Counted from the first letter of the stretch, positions 36,646 to 47,170 are shown. The stretch is 64,000 nucleotides of DNA from Thiohalocapsa sp963695445 (GCA_963695445.1 CAVOGV010000003.1:50817-114816); one strand, 5' to 3'. Notes: generated by a model from the sequence alone, not told the origin. Made by a program: numbers and translations.

Positions 36646-37934
36646 TTGGTTTCGCGCCGACTCCAACCCCGCCCCGTCTCTCGTAAAGAACTCGCTACCT
36701 TGCAGCAATCACCCCTTTTGCGGCTGGCAGATCAATGCGTCAAGTGCGGTTACTGCCTGCCGCACTGCCCGACCTTTCGGCTCTATCGCGACGAGGCGGA
36801 ATCCCCCCGCGGGCGCATCGCGCTGATCCAGGGCCTGCTGACCGGCGAGCTCGACGATAGCGAGCGCCTGGGTGTCCATCTCGGTAATTGCCTGGAGTGC
36901 CTGGCCTGCGAGCCCGCTTGCCCGTCGTTGGTGCAGTTCGGCGCGCTGATGGACGGCGTTCGGGCCGAGCGTGTCGCGCGTCTTCCGCGTTGGCGGCGCT
37001 TTCTGCTCAGGCTGCGGCTGGACCTGCTGAGCAATCCGCGCGCCCTTGCGCCGTTGGCGTTCTTGTCTGGATTATACCGACGCATGGGCCTATCTTGGCT
37101 GCTGGCGCGACTTGGACTACTGCGCGGAGGGCGGCTGGCCGTGCTCGATGGGCTCGCGCGGCAATTGCGCTGGCCACAACCGTTGCGGATGCGCGATGCC
37201 GGGAACGTCAGTCAGCTCGATCCCGAGGTCGATGCCGAGACCGACAGGGTCAAGGCCGCGCTGTTTCTCGGCTGCGTCTCCCGCGGGCTACAGTCCTCCA
37301 CCGCGCAGGCGGCCCTGGACGTGCTGCAGCGGCTCGGAATTGACGTCCGCGTGCCGGACGAGCAGACCTGCTGCGGTGCCATGCATCGGCACAATGGACA
37401 TACGGATGCGGCCGACGCGTTGCTGGCCCGCAACCGCGCGGTCTTCGGGCAGCCAGCATTCGCGGACTGCACCGTCGTCGGCTACGCCAGTGCCTGTGTC
37501 GCCGAACTCCAGCAGGGGCTGCAGCGCCGTCGGAGCTCTGCCGCTTCCTGGCCGATGCCCACTGGCCGGAGGCGTTGTCACCGCGGGCGCTGCCGGAAGT
37601 GGTTGCGGTGCACGAGCCTTGCTCGCATCGCAATCTGCTGCGGGATACGGCGGCGGTTTATGCGCTGCTGGCCCGCATCCCAGCGCTTGAGGTTGTCTCC
37701 CTGGACGGGAACGAAACCTGCTGCGGCGCTGCCGGAACTTATCTTCTGGAACACGCGGACACCGCGCAAACGCTGGCCGACGACAAGATTCGACATCTCG
37801 CCGCCCTCGCGCCGCGCTACCTGGTGACCACCAATACCGGCTGTGCCGCACATCTGGCCGCCCGGATACGGGCAGCGGGACTGACGATCGAGGTGCTGCA
37901 TCCGGTGGAATTGATCCAGCGGCAATTGAAGTGA
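36646..37934 (+). CDS. GlcF-like (Fe-S)-binding protein; one frame break
   Basis: Two 4Fe-4S motifs (CVKCGYCLPHCPTF and CLECLACEPACPSL) and two CCG domains (GCVSRG, CCGAMHRHNG, and after the frame break ETCCGAAGTYLLEHAD) match glycolate oxidase subunit GlcF and related lactate dehydrogenase subunits. The frame breaks near 37535, where ELCRFLADAHWPEALSPRAL must be read from the next frame. GTG start at 36646 or TTG slightly later is possible. No GlcD or GlcE flavoprotein is in the window. Confidence 0.82.
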
Positions 37935-37984
37935 CCCTCATTTCCATGAGTAACGATTCAAGAACGACCGGTACATCTTCTTAG

Positions 37985-38076
37985 AACTACGAAACACGCG
38001 AAAATCGCGAAAAGGCCAACGATCCAAATGAGTAGGCGCTGTTTTTTCGCGTCATTTCGTGTATTTCGTAGTTTCT
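37985..38076. repeat. Inverted-repeat element family E, copy 1
   Basis: ACTACGAAACACGCGAAA on one side and TTTCGTGTATTTCGTAGTTT on the other, in about 90 bases. A half copy occurs at 49607-49633. Confidence 0.6.
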
Positions 38077-38141
38077 TGTCGTCCGCGCAGTTGTTCGGTG
38101 TTTCTGTACCAAATCCTTAAATCATGACCGGAGCGAGCAGC

Positions 38142-38786
38142 ATGCACGAACGCCATCTCACCCCTTTCGATCATGCGCTGGTCAATTTGGATCAGGCCGT
38201 CCGTACGTTGTTCGGGCGCCCCCGGGTGACCGAGCGACGCAATCCCGCCGAGCTTCATCAGGACGTCGATCTCAACGACGACGAGCGTCGGCATATCGGC
38301 CGGCTGATGCGCGTGAACCATACCGGTGAGGTCTGCGCTCAGGCCCTCTACCAGGGTCAGGCCATGACCGCGCGCACCGCCGACGTGCGCGAACGGCTGG
38401 AGCGCTCCGCCCGCGAGGAGAACGATCACCTGGCCTGGTGCGAGGAGCGCATCGACGAGCTGGGCGGACGCAAGAGCCTGCTGAATCCGATCTGGTACGC
38501 CGGATCATTCGCCATCGGCGCCGCGGCGGGACTCGCCGGAGACAAGTGGAGCCTTGGCTTCGTGGTCGAGACCGAGCGTCAGGTAGAGGATCACCTGGAG
38601 GATCACATGGCCCAGGTACCCGCGGACGATCTGCGCACCCGCGCCATCATGGAGCAGATGAAGGCGGATGAGATCCACCACGCGGACGTCGCCCAAGCGG
38701 CCGGCGGCGCCGAACTGCCCGCGCCCGTGAGGCTGGCGATGAAGACGGTGTCGAAGGTGATGACGAAGGGGGTTTATTGGGTTTGA
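38142..38786 (+). CDS. coq7: 2-polyprenyl-3-methyl-6-methoxy-1,4-benzoquinone hydroxylase Coq7
   Basis: Di-iron carboxylate enzyme of ubiquinone synthesis: RVNHTGEVCAQALYQGQ, REENDHLAWCEERIDEL, EDHLEDHMAQ and MKADEIHHADVA give the Glu/His ligands. Length about 214 residues. ATG at 38142 follows GGAGCGAGC; an ATG 18 bases upstream lacks a ribosome-binding site. It introduces the last ring hydroxyl and works with UbiH and UbiI-like enzymes also in this window. Confidence 0.9.
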   Translation: MHERHLTPFDHALVNLDQAVRTLFGRPRVTERRNPAELHQDVDLNDDERRHIGRLMRVNHTGEVCAQALYQGQAMTARTADVRERLERSAREENDHLAWCEERIDELGGRKSLLNPIWYAGSFAIGAAAGLAGDKWSLGFVVETERQVEDHLEDHMAQVPADDLRTRAIMEQMKADEIHHADVAQAAGGAELPAPVRLAMKTVSKVMTKGVYWV

Positions 38787-38883
38787 GGCGGGGAGGTAGC
38801 GCGGCGATCTAGCGCTCGTCGCTGTCGCGATTCGACGTCGCTTCGCGGCGACCCCCTGTGGTACGCGGCTTTCAGACCCGGCG

Positions 38884-38968
38884 ATGGGCGACTTCAGTCG
38901 TCCGTCGCGCGCCGGCACGGCGGACTGAAGTCGCCTCCCCAGGTGCCGACTGAAGTCGGCGGACCCGG
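38884..38968. repeat. Three-palindrome element (family B), copy 2, inverted
   Basis: Contains GGGCGACTTCAGTCG, GGCGGACTGAAGTCGCC and GCCGACTGAAGTCGGCGG in the reverse order and orientation of 32101-32178. It lies between coq7 and speD, both convergent. Confidence 0.7.
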
Positions 38969-39025
38969 CGGCGCGATCAGTGCTGCGCAACGAGTGATCA
39001 TGGCCCGTCGTCAAAGGCGACCTGC

Positions 39026-39091
39026 TCTGCTGCTCGCCACTCGTCACTCCGCCGGCTACTGGCCCCTCGCTACTGGCCCCTCGAACACCCC
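39026..39091. repeat. Heptamer-type repeat at the speD 3' end
   Basis: Units such as CTCGCCACTCGTCACTC and ACTGGCCCCTCGCTACTGG run into the end of speD. Confidence 0.4.
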
Positions 39092-39919
39092 TTCGGCAAA
39101 CTCCACGCGGCGATGTCCCGCCCCAGGTTGCGCGCGTAGAAGATTTCCATCATTTCCCGGCGAACCAGCCGCTGGATGCGGCGGCATTCTCGCTCCGGTA
39201 GGTCGGCGGCCTTGATGCAGAACAGGTAGTCATCGAGACGGAAGTCGTTGACCACCATCTTGGTGTGGAACAGGTTCTCTTGGTACACATTCACGTCGAT
39301 CATCTGGTAGCGGTTCTTGGTGTCCCGCGACAGATAGTTCTGGATCGAGCTGATGTTGTGATCGATAAAGTGTTTGCGCCCGTTGACGTCGCGGGTGAAT
39401 CCGCGCACGCGGTAGTCCATGGTGACGATGTCCGATTCCAAGCGCGTGGATCAGGTAGTTCAGCGCCTTCAGCGGTGAGATCAGGCCGCAGGTGGACACG
39501 TCGATGTCGGCGCGAAAGGTGCTGATGCCGTTGTGCGGATGGCTTTCCGGATAGGTGTGGACGGTGATGTGGCTCTTGTCCAGATGACCAACCACGGCAT
39601 CCGGCAGTGGCCCCGGTGTTGCCGTGTTCGAGATCGCGTCATCCTGGACATGCTCCTCGGCGATCAGCATGGTCACCGATGCGCCTTGGGGGTCGTAGTC
39701 TTGACGAGCAATGTTGAGGATATTGGCGCCGATGATGTTGGCCACGTCGGTCAGAATCGCGGTCAGCCGTTCGGCGTTGTAGGCCTCGTCGATGTAGGCG
39801 ATGTACGCGGCGCGCTGCTCGGGCGCGTCGGTGTAGCAGACATCGTAGATGTTGAAGCTCAGCGATTTGGTGAGGTTGTTGAAGCCATGCAGCTTCAGGC
39901 GCTTCGACGATGTGGGCAT
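39070..39919 (-). CDS. speD: S-adenosylmethionine decarboxylase proenzyme; one frame break
   Basis: The reading LKLHGFNNLTKSLSFNIYDV, then HLDKSHITVHTYPESHPHNG (pyruvoyl Ser and catalytic His of class 1 enzymes) and FRADIDVSTCG. The frame breaks at 39436: the strand reads GCGCTTGGAATC, and removing a T gives the family sequence HALESDIVTMDYRVRGF. The C-terminus continues FIDHNISSIQNYLSRDTKNR. It provides decarboxy-AdoMet for spermidine. It is divergent from nothing and lies between DUF885 and coq7. Confidence 0.9.
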
Positions 39920-40137
39920 GACACTGTTCCGGAGAGAGCGGCGGCGCTTTGCGTGCCGTCTGGTCGCTGCGGGGAGCCCGCATCAGCGCTCGTGGCTCGA
40001 GGGTTTCAACTCGAGAACGAGGTGTCTGCCGCCGAACGGACGCGAACGGCCGGCAGAGTCCCGTTGGTCAGGGCGCGCAACCTACTCGGACCAACCCTGT
40101 TTTTCAAGTGCCAAGCGGTCAACGGGCACGCGGATGA

Positions 40138-41753
40138 TCATTCGGCCGCGTGATGAGCGCTGGCATCGGCGCCGATACCCACTGCACTCAGCGCGGCCTG
40201 CCAGTGCGTTTCGCCGACTGCATGCGTCATCGCCAGCGGCAGCGGAATCGCTCCCTGGCTCAGCAATCGCTGGTGCAGGACGGCCGCCTCGGGGCCGCCG
40301 TCTAGCGCTGCCGCCGCCTCGATCAACTGCCAGCCCAACACCACCGCGAGCGCATCGCCGGGATGCCGCACGACCTGCGCGACCTGATGCAACGGGTTGG
40401 ATGTTGGCGGCTCGGACGGCTGCTGCATCCGCGCCGCGGCCGCCGTGGCATCGATGTTGCCGCAGTGCAGGTCGAGGTCCACGCGCGCCGCGGCGATGGC
40501 CTGACGGCGCCGCAGCAGCGCCGCGCGCCGTTCCGCATCGTCGCCGGTCGCGTCGAACAGCTGCCGCTCCAGATACAGCGCCCAGCCGCCGCTCAGGGTA
40601 TCCGCGGCGGCGAGCCTGCGCGCCAGGGAGCGCGCGGCCATGCCTCCGCTGAAGGTCAGCGCGTGGCGACCGCCCCAGCCCAGGCTTGAGCAGCGCAGGC
40701 GCATTTCGGCCGGCGTGGAGTCGCCCATGCAGGGCTCGTCACCGTCTGGGATGTAGAGCACGCCCTCCGCGTTGCCCAGGTCGGGCACATAGTCGATCCG
40801 TCCGTCGCCTGGGCGCGGGCAGGCCGGCCCGCCGGCGATGCGCAGCGGCACCGGTGGCAGGCTAATGCCAAGCGTGCGCTCGACGCGCTCGGCCATGGCC
40901 CCGCACTCGGCGCGCAACAGGTCGCGCGGTGCCGCCTGTTGGGGCGAGCGCCGCGACGCCGTAGGCCGGTGCCGGCAGGTTCGCCAGTCGTGCCTCGCAC
41001 TCCGCCGCGAGCCGCTCCAGCAGCGGTGCACAAGCGCGGGGGTCGACGTCGAGCAGGTGTCGGTGGCGCAGCAGAAAGCGCAGATGTTCGGCGCCGCAGC
41101 CGGCATTGCCGGCCGACACCGGGGCGATCTCCCGGCCCAGTGCCGCGGCGTATTGGCGGAGCGCCTCGCCGGCGGTCTCCGCCTGGCTCTCAAGCTCGCC
41201 ACAACCGTGGCAATGACTCCGCAGCCAGCGGCTCCGACACAGCGCGCGCAGGTAGCGCTGGCCGTCTTCGGCCGCCTCGATGGACTCCTGCACCAGCACC
41301 GCGGGCACCAGGCCGGCCATCGGCTGCAACTGCGCCAGGGCGAGGCGCAGATGGGCTGGGACGGCGGTCAGCAGCGCGGAGAGGGCATCGCGCATGCCTT
41401 CCGGGCGCAGCAGGGTCAGCTGGTGGATGGCCGTCAGCGGCAGGAAGCGCACCGGGTCGCGGTGGCGCCAGTCCCGCTCCAGCATCTCGCGGTGTTCGAC
41501 CCGCGCCAGCGCGAATAGCAATTGCAGATCGATCTGCCGCGCCGGGTCCAGCGCGGCGTAGTCGAATTCCTCCAGCGCGACGATCAGCGTCTCCAGCCAG
41601 TTGCCCAGCGCGGCCTGATCGTCATCGGCTTGGGCTGGCAAGCAGTGCGCCGAAGTCGGCGACGCCGGCCCGCAGCGCGGCATCGGGATGAAACCGGAAC
41701 CAGACGTCAAAGAACTCTTGCGCCAGTTGGTCGAAGGCCGCCGCTTCAGACAT
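40138..41753 (-). CDS. DUF885 family protein; two frame breaks
   Basis: DUF885 proteins are M32-like presumed metallopeptidases of unknown substrate. From ATG at 41753: AAAFDQLAQEFFDVWFRFHP, then after a break near 41635, NWLETLIVALEEFDYAALDP; after another near 40935, PCMGDSTPAEMRLRCSSLGW, LYIPDGDEPCMGDS and LSGGWALYLERQLF. The canonical HExxH-like zinc-binding segment is not clear in the readable parts. The ATG overlaps the OsmC stop, so the two are co-translated. Confidence 0.78.
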
Positions 41754-42162
41754 CGCGAATCTCGAAGTCGTGGGTGACCTCGGCGCTGGCGCCGAGCATG
41801 ATCGAGGCCGAGCAGTACTTCTCCGCGCTGAGCTGGATGGCCCGCTCGACGTGGCGACGGCTCAGATCGCGGCCGGTGATGATGAAATGCGCATGGATGC
41901 GGGTAAACACCTTGGGGTCTGACTCGGCGCGCTCGGCTTCCAGCTCCACCACGCAGTCGGTCACATCCTGGCGCGCCCGGCGCAGGATCAGCAGCACGTC
42001 GAACTGGGTGCAGCCGCCCATGCCGAGCAGCAGCATCTCCATGGGACGCACGCCCAGGTTGCGCCCGCCCAGATCCGGCGGGCCGTCCATGACCAGTCCA
42101 TGCCCGCTGCCGGATTCGCCCAGCATCGCGACGCCTTCGATCCACTTGACTCGTGCTTTCAT
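41746..42162 (-). CDS. OsmC family protein
   Basis: 138 residues from ATG at 42162 preceded by GAGGAGAA: KARVKWIEGVAMLGESGSGH, LLLGMGGCTQFDVLLILRRA (the first redox Cys), KYCSASIMLGASAEVTHDFE (the second Cys). The two Cys make it a thiol-dependent hydroperoxide-reductase type OsmC. It is divergent from crp, the arrangement also seen near vfr. Confidence 0.86.
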   Translation of the reverse strand: MKARVKWIEGVAMLGESGSGHGLVMDGPPDLGGRNLGVRPMEMLLLGMGGCTQFDVLLILRRARQDVTDCVVELEAERAESDPKVFTRIHAHFIITGRDLSRRHVERAIQLSAEKYCSASIMLGASAEVTHDFEIRDV

Positions 42163-42370
42163 GACTTCTCCTCTCGGGCTTCGCCCAAACTGCATCTGAA
42201 CCTCGGCGGTTCACTGGTTCGACGGGGTTCAGGGCGTCAACCGAGCCCATGGACGGTTGGAGCATCTGCGGGAACCGCGCGGACGCAACCGCCACGCCCG
42301 AAAAAGGCTATCACGGATCGACAAGCCCAAAACGTTGTTAGAATCGTGATCAGGCTCACAACAATCAGCG

Positions 42371-43035
42371 ATGACGCACATCATGCCTAGCTACGCGCCC
42401 CAGCCCGATCCGGAATGGCTCGCCCCGTTCCTGAGCTATTGTCACACCAAGCAGTACGATAAACGCGTCGACTTCATTCGCGCCGGCGAGCCCGCCGAGA
42501 CCCTGTACTACCTGGTCGGAGGGCTCGGTGGCCGCGCTGATCGAGGACGAAGACCGTCGCGAGCTGACGCTGGCCTACATCAACAAGGGTGAGTTCATCG
42601 GCGAGATGGGGCTTTTCCGGCCCGACTCAGCCCGCTCGGTGATCGTCCGCACGCGCACCAACTGCCGCGTGGCCGAGATCAGCTACAAGCGCCTGGATCA
42701 GCTGCTGCGACCGCGAGCTACGCGACCACGCCAAGGGCCTGCTGTTCGCCATCGGGCTGCAGTTGTCGACGCGGTTGCGCCAGACCAGCCGCAAGGTGGG
42801 CGACCTGGCCTTTCTGGATGTCACCGGCCGCATCGCCGGCACCCTGCTGGAGCTGTGTAAGCAGCCCGATGCGATGACGCACCCGGACGGCATGCAAATT
42901 CGCATCACCCGCCAGGATCTCGGCCGCATCGTCGGCTGCTCGCGGGAGATGGCCGGGCGCGTGCTGAAGGCCCTGGAGGAACAGAACCACATCAGCGTCA
43001 AGGGCAAGACCATCGTCGTGTTTGGGACGAGGTGA
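42371..43035 (+). CDS. Crp/Vfr family cAMP-responsive regulator; two frame breaks
   Basis: The N-terminus YCHTKQYDKRVDFIRAGEPA leads a cNMP-binding domain (INKGEFIGEMGLFRPDSARS). The frame breaks near 42522 and 42712, and the C-terminus QIRITRQDLGRIVGCSREMA, GRVLKALEEQNHISVKG is the Crp winged helix. The sequence is close to CRP/Vfr in the readable parts. Breaks in a global regulator favour sequence error. It is divergent from osmC and convergent with trpC. Confidence 0.82.
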
Positions 43036-43040
43036 AAGAG

Positions 43041-43126
43041 AGTGACTAGTGCGAGGGGCTAGTATCGAGGGCGAGGTGGTCAACGTCGTCCAGCCTCGTC
43101 ACTCGTCACTCGCCACTCGCCTTTCC
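43041..43126. repeat. Heptamer-type repeat between crp and trpC
   Basis: GAGTGACTAGTGCGAGGGGC and CGTCACTCGTCACTCGCC, two clusters of CGAGT-type units, fill the convergent space. Confidence 0.45.
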
Positions 43127-43921
43127 CCAAACAACTCCGCCAGCTTTTCGCCAGGGTCCGGTGCGCGCATGAACGACTCGCCGACCAGGAAGGCGTTGAC
43201 GCCGTTGCGGCGCATCAGCGCGACGTCGTCGCGACTATGGATGCCGCTCTCGGTGACCGTCAGCCGATCGGCGGGGATCTGATCGAGCAGGCCGAGGGTC
43301 GTGTCGAGGCTGACGTCGAAGGTGCGCAGATTGCGGTTGTTGATGCCGATGAGCCGCCCCGGTATCGCCAGCGCCCGCGCCAGCTCGGCGGCGTCGTGTA
43401 CCTCCATCAGCACGTCCATCCCGAGGTGGTGCGCGAGTCCGGTCAGCTCGCTGAGCTGGGTGTCGCTGAGACAAGCGGCGATCAGCAGGATGCAGTCGGC
43501 GCCGATGGCGCGCGCCTCGTACACCTGATACGGATCGATGATGAAATCCTTGCGGATCACCGGCAGCGTGCAGGCATCGCGCGCCTGGTGCAGATAGGCG
43601 TCGTTGCCCTGGAAGAACTGCACGTCGGTCAGCACCGACAGACAGGTGGCGCCGCCACGCTCGTAGGAGCGGGCGATCTCGGCCGGGTGGAAGTCAGGCC
43701 GCAGCAGCCCCTTGCTCGGGCTCGCCTTCTTGACCTCGGCAATCACCGCCGCCTCGCCGGCAGCCCACGCGCGCGAGCAGCGCATCGGCAAAGCGCCGCG
43801 TGGCCGGCGCATGTTCCATGCGTTCGGTCAGCTCCCGCAGCGGTAACTGCGCGGCACGGGCGGTGATCTCTTCCACCTTGCGGTGCAGGATCTTCTTCAG
43901 GATGTCTGGAGTATCTGCCAT
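43099..43921 (-). CDS. trpC: Indole-3-glycerol phosphate synthase; one frame break
   Basis: N-terminal part DTPDILKKILHRKVEEITAR, then after a break near 43775, AAVIAEVKKASPSKGLLRPD (catalytic Lys), RKDFIIDPYQVYEARAIGAD, LVGESFMRAPDPGEKLAELF. The barrel motifs IAEVKKASPSKG and VTESGI are standard. It follows trpD in the trpG-trpD-trpC order on the minus strand. Confidence 0.9.
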
Positions 43922-43942
43922 ATCGTCTGCCTCAAAAGCGCC

Positions 43943-44964
43943 TCAAAAGCCTTGGGTCATTGCCGCAAGGGCATCGAGTCGCTTGCGTGCCAAGCCGCCG
44001 GCGATGACCTGGGTCGCTCGCTCGGTGCCGGCCGCCAGCGTGTCGGCGAGGCCGGCGGCATAAATGGCCGCGCCGGCGTTGAGCACGACGATGTCGCGGG
44101 CCGGCCCCGGCTCACCGTCGAGCACACCGCACAGCATCGCCAGGCTCTGTTGCGGACCGTCGACGCGAATCGCATCGAGGCTGCCACGCTGCAGACCGAA
44201 GTCCTCCGGGGCGATGCTGTAGCGCTCGATGCGCCCGTGCTTGAGTTCGGCCAGATCGGTGCGGTCGGCGATGCTGATCTCGTCGAGCCCGTCGCGAGAG
44301 TGCACCACCAGCACATGCCGGGAACCGAGTTGCTGCAAGACCTCGGCGAGGGGTTCGAGCAGCTGTTTCGCTGAACACGCCGAGCAGCTGATTGGGCACC
44401 CCGGCGGGGTTGGTGAGCGGGCCGAGTATGTTGAAGATGGTGCGCACGCCAAGCTCTCGGCGCGGGCCGATGGCATGCTTCATGGCGCCGTGATGGGCCG
44501 GTGCGAACATGAAACCGACGCCGACCTCGCGCACGCAGTGCGCCACCTGCTCCGGGGTCAGGTCGAGCCGGACACCGGCCGCCTCCAGCACGTCCGCGCT
44601 GCCGGAATTGGACGACACCGAGCGGTTGCCGTGCTTGGCCACATGACAACCCGCCGCGGCGGCGACGAACATGCTGGTGGTGGAGACGTTGAAGGTGCCG
44701 GAGGCATCGCCGCCGGTGCCGACGATGTCGACGGCATGCGCCAAGCCCGGAGATGTCGACGCCGGCAGCGAGTTCGCGCATGACGCCTGCCGCCGCGGCA
44801 ATCTCGCTCACGCTCTCGCCCTTGAGCCGCAGCGCCACCAGAAAGCCGGCGATCTGCGCCGAGGTCGCGCCGCCGGTCATGATGGCCTGCATCACGGAGG
44901 TCATGTCGTCGGCGGCGAGGTCGTGGCCCTCGATCACCCGCGCGATGGCTTTTTTGATATCCAT
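43943..44964 (-). CDS. trpD: Anthranilate phosphoribosyltransferase; two frame breaks
   Basis: MDIKKAIARVIEGHDLAADD, MQAIMTGGATSAQIAGFLVA; after a break at 44758 (the strand reads GGGCTTGGCG, and removing a T gives SGLAHAVDIVGTGG) HAVDIVGTGGDASGTFNVST; after a second near 44372, LLEPLAEVLQQLGSRHVLVV. GTGGD and NHGNRSVSS-like motifs (KHGNRSVSSNSGSADVLEA) bind PRPP. The gene is intact apart from the two breaks. Confidence 0.9.
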
Positions 44965-45071
44965 GGGTTGGTTGTACCTGCGTTACTTGGCCCGACAGGG
45001 TTGGCGCCCCGGCCAAACGCCAAGGGAGCCAACCATGGGAGCCATTGAGCGAGAGCCAGGGGCCGTTTCGG

Positions 45072-45656
45072 CTAGGGTTGATCGTTGAGAAAATTCTCGA
45101 GCAAGGCATGCCCATGCCGGGTCAGGATCGACTCCGGATGGAATTGCACGCCCCGCACCGGCAGTTCGCGATGACGCACACCCATGATCTCGTCGCGCTC
45201 CCCATCCGCGGTGCTGGTCCAGGCGGTCACTTCAAGCTCCGCCGGCAGGCTCGCCGCGTCGATCACCAGGGAGTGGTAGCGGGTCGCCTCAAAGGGATTC
45301 TCTAGCCCTGTAAACAGACCACGGCCGTCGTGATGCATCGGCGATGTCTTGCCGTGCATGACCGCGCGCGCCTTGACGATGTCGCCCCCGAAGGCCTGGC
45401 CGATGGACTGATGCCCGAGACAGACGCCGAGGATCGGCACGCGCCCGGCGGCGGCACGGATCAGCGGCACCGAGATACCGGCCTCGTTGGGCGTGCAGGG
45501 TCCGGGCGAGATGACGATGCGCTCCGGCGCCAAGGCCAGCGCCTGCTCCACCGACAGTTCGTCGTTGCGCACCACGCGCACGTCGGCGCCGAGCTCGCCG
45601 AAGTATTGCACCAGGTTGTAGGTGAAGGAGTCGTAGTTGTCGATCATCAACAACAT
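45072..45656 (-). CDS. trpG: Anthranilate synthase glutamine amidotransferase component
   Basis: ATG at 45656: LLMIDNYDSFTYNLVQYFGE, GPCTPNEAGISVPLIRAAAG, the GVCLGHQSIGQAFGG nucleophile Cys, and the His/Glu pair in VRGVQFHPESILTRHGH. 194 residues is normal. trpE is not in the window. It leads trpD and trpC. Confidence 0.93.
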   Translation of the reverse strand: MLLMIDNYDSFTYNLVQYFGELGADVRVVRNDELSVEQALALAPERIVISPGPCTPNEAGISVPLIRAAAGRVPILGVCLGHQSIGQAFGGDIVKARAVMHGKTSPMHHDGRGLFTGLENPFEATRYHSLVIDAASLPAELEVTAWTSTADGERDEIMGVRHRELPVRGVQFHPESILTRHGHALLENFLNDQP

Positions 45657-45815
45657 CGGGATGCCTGTTCTGTACTGGATGATAAGGGCGTTGCATTGCC
45701 TGCAAGCACGGAGCGGATGCGAGACTTTGCACGCCCGGCCCGGCATTGTCCACCAGATAGGGAGCGGCGCAAGTCCCGCGCCGCGTGAATCAGGGGTGAT
45801 CGACGGCGCCGTTGT

Positions 45816-46526
45816 TCAGTCGTCCGCGGCGCGCTCGGCGAGCAATTCGCCGATCAGGCGTACCGTCGGCGCACGCCGGCGCTGCAGGGACAGCCGATCG
45901 AGGTCATCGAGCAGGCGCAGCAACCAGCCTGGGTCGCGGGGGCAGCGGTTCAGAATGTAACGGATCGACGCCGAGTCGAGACGCAGCCCGCGCTGTTCGG
46001 CCGCCGCATCGAGCAGCCGTGCGCGGCCTTCGTCGTCGAGCGTGCGCAGCACGTAGGCCGGGCCGGCGCTGAGCCGCGAGGTGAGATCAGCCAGCCCCAA
46101 CCCGAGCATCGGCGGCGGCACCCGCCCGGCGACCAACAAACGTCGATTGGCGTCATGCAGCCGGTTGTAGAGGTCGAACAGCGCGCACTCCCAGGCGGCA
46201 TCGCCGGCGATCGCCTGTATCGCATCGACCACCACGGCATCGCGGTATTCCAGGTCCTCCAGCATCTCCGGAGCCAGACCCTTTCGATCGAGGGGCAGAT
46301 ACAGCACCGTCGCGCCGTCTGCAACGATGGCGTGGCAGGCAGCCTGCAGCAGATGACTCTTGCCGCTGTCTGCGGCGCCATGCAGAAACAGGTAGCGATG
46401 GCCGATACCGCTCACCCACTGCCGCAAGGCCGCGACGGTCTCGTCGTTGCCGTCCACAACGAAAGACTCGAAGCCGCCGGCTGGGGGCAGTCGCAGCGCC
46501 AGGGGGAGCTGATCCATGAGGCTCAT
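45816..46526 (-). CDS. hda: DnaA regulatory inactivator Hda
   Basis: The 236-residue protein is DnaA-like AAA+ without the DNA-binding domain: LPLALRLPPAGGFESFVVDG, the P-loop region FLHGAADSGKSHLLQAACHA, LEYRDAVVVDAIQAIAGDAA (Walker B-like), RRLLVAGRVPPPMLGLGLAD. It acts with the sliding clamp to hydrolyse DnaA-ATP. It precedes the WrbA-like gene. Confidence 0.85.
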   Translation of the reverse strand: MSLMDQLPLALRLPPAGGFESFVVDGNDETVAALRQWVSGIGHRYLFLHGAADSGKSHLLQAACHAIVADGATVLYLPLDRKGLAPEMLEDLEYRDAVVVDAIQAIAGDAAWECALFDLYNRLHDANRRLLVAGRVPPPMLGLGLADLTSRLSAGPAYVLRTLDDEGRARLLDAAAEQRGLRLDSASIRYILNRCPRDPGWLLRLLDDLDRLSLQRRRAPTVRLIGELLAERAADD

Positions 46527-46579
46527 GTCAGGCTGGCGCCGAAGACCGCGGCCGGGACGCGAAGCGGCCCATGGCCTTG

Positions 46580-47170
46580 TCAGGACTGCAACGCCACGGC
46601 GGTGTGCGCCAGCCGACGCCCCAGGGCCACGCACAGACGCGCCTCGGCGTCGCTCAGCGGCAGGTCGTTGTTGACGCCGGCAACGTGCGACGGGCCGTAG
46701 GGGGTGCCGCCGGCCTTGGTGTGCACCAGGTCGGTCTCGCTATAGGGCAGGCCGAGCACCAGCATGCCGTGATGCAGTAGGGGGAGCATCATCGACAGCA
46801 GCGTGCTCTCCTGGCCACCGTGCAGACTCGACGTCGACGTGAACACGCCGGCCGGCTTGCCGGCCAACGCGCCCTTGAGCCAGATCGGCGAGGTGCCATC
46901 GAGAAAATACTTCATCGCCGCGGCCATGTTACCGAACCGCGTCGGGCTGCCGAGCGCGAGCGCGGCGCACTGCGCGAGATCGTCATAGCTCGCGTAGGGC
47001 GCGCCCTGCTCGGGGACACTGTCCTCGACCGCCTCGCAGACCGCGGAAACCGCAGGCACGGTGCGCAGGCGCGCCTCCAGCCCGCCCTCCTCGACACCGC
47101 GCGCCACGCGGCGGGCCATCTCGGCAGTGGCACCATAGCGGCTGTAATAGAGTACGAGTACGTAAGGCAT
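46580..47170 (-). CDS. WrbA-like NAD(P)H:quinone oxidoreductase
   Basis: Flavodoxin-like fold with FMN loop LVLYYSRYGATAEMARRVAR, then GSPTRFGNMAAAMKYFLDGT, IWLKGALAGKPAGVFTSTSS, HGGQESTLLSMMLPLLHHGM and LGLPYSETDL, all typical of WrbA. It reduces quinones by two electrons, a detoxifying role. 196 residues is the usual length. The gene lies upstream of hda on the minus strand. Confidence 0.85.
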   Translation of the reverse strand: MPYVLVLYYSRYGATAEMARRVARGVEEGGLEARLRTVPAVSAVCEAVEDSVPEQGAPYASYDDLAQCAALALGSPTRFGNMAAAMKYFLDGTSPIWLKGALAGKPAGVFTSTSSLHGGQESTLLSMMLPLLHHGMLVLGLPYSETDLVHTKAGGTPYGPSHVAGVNNDLPLSDAEARLCVALGRRLAHTAVALQS

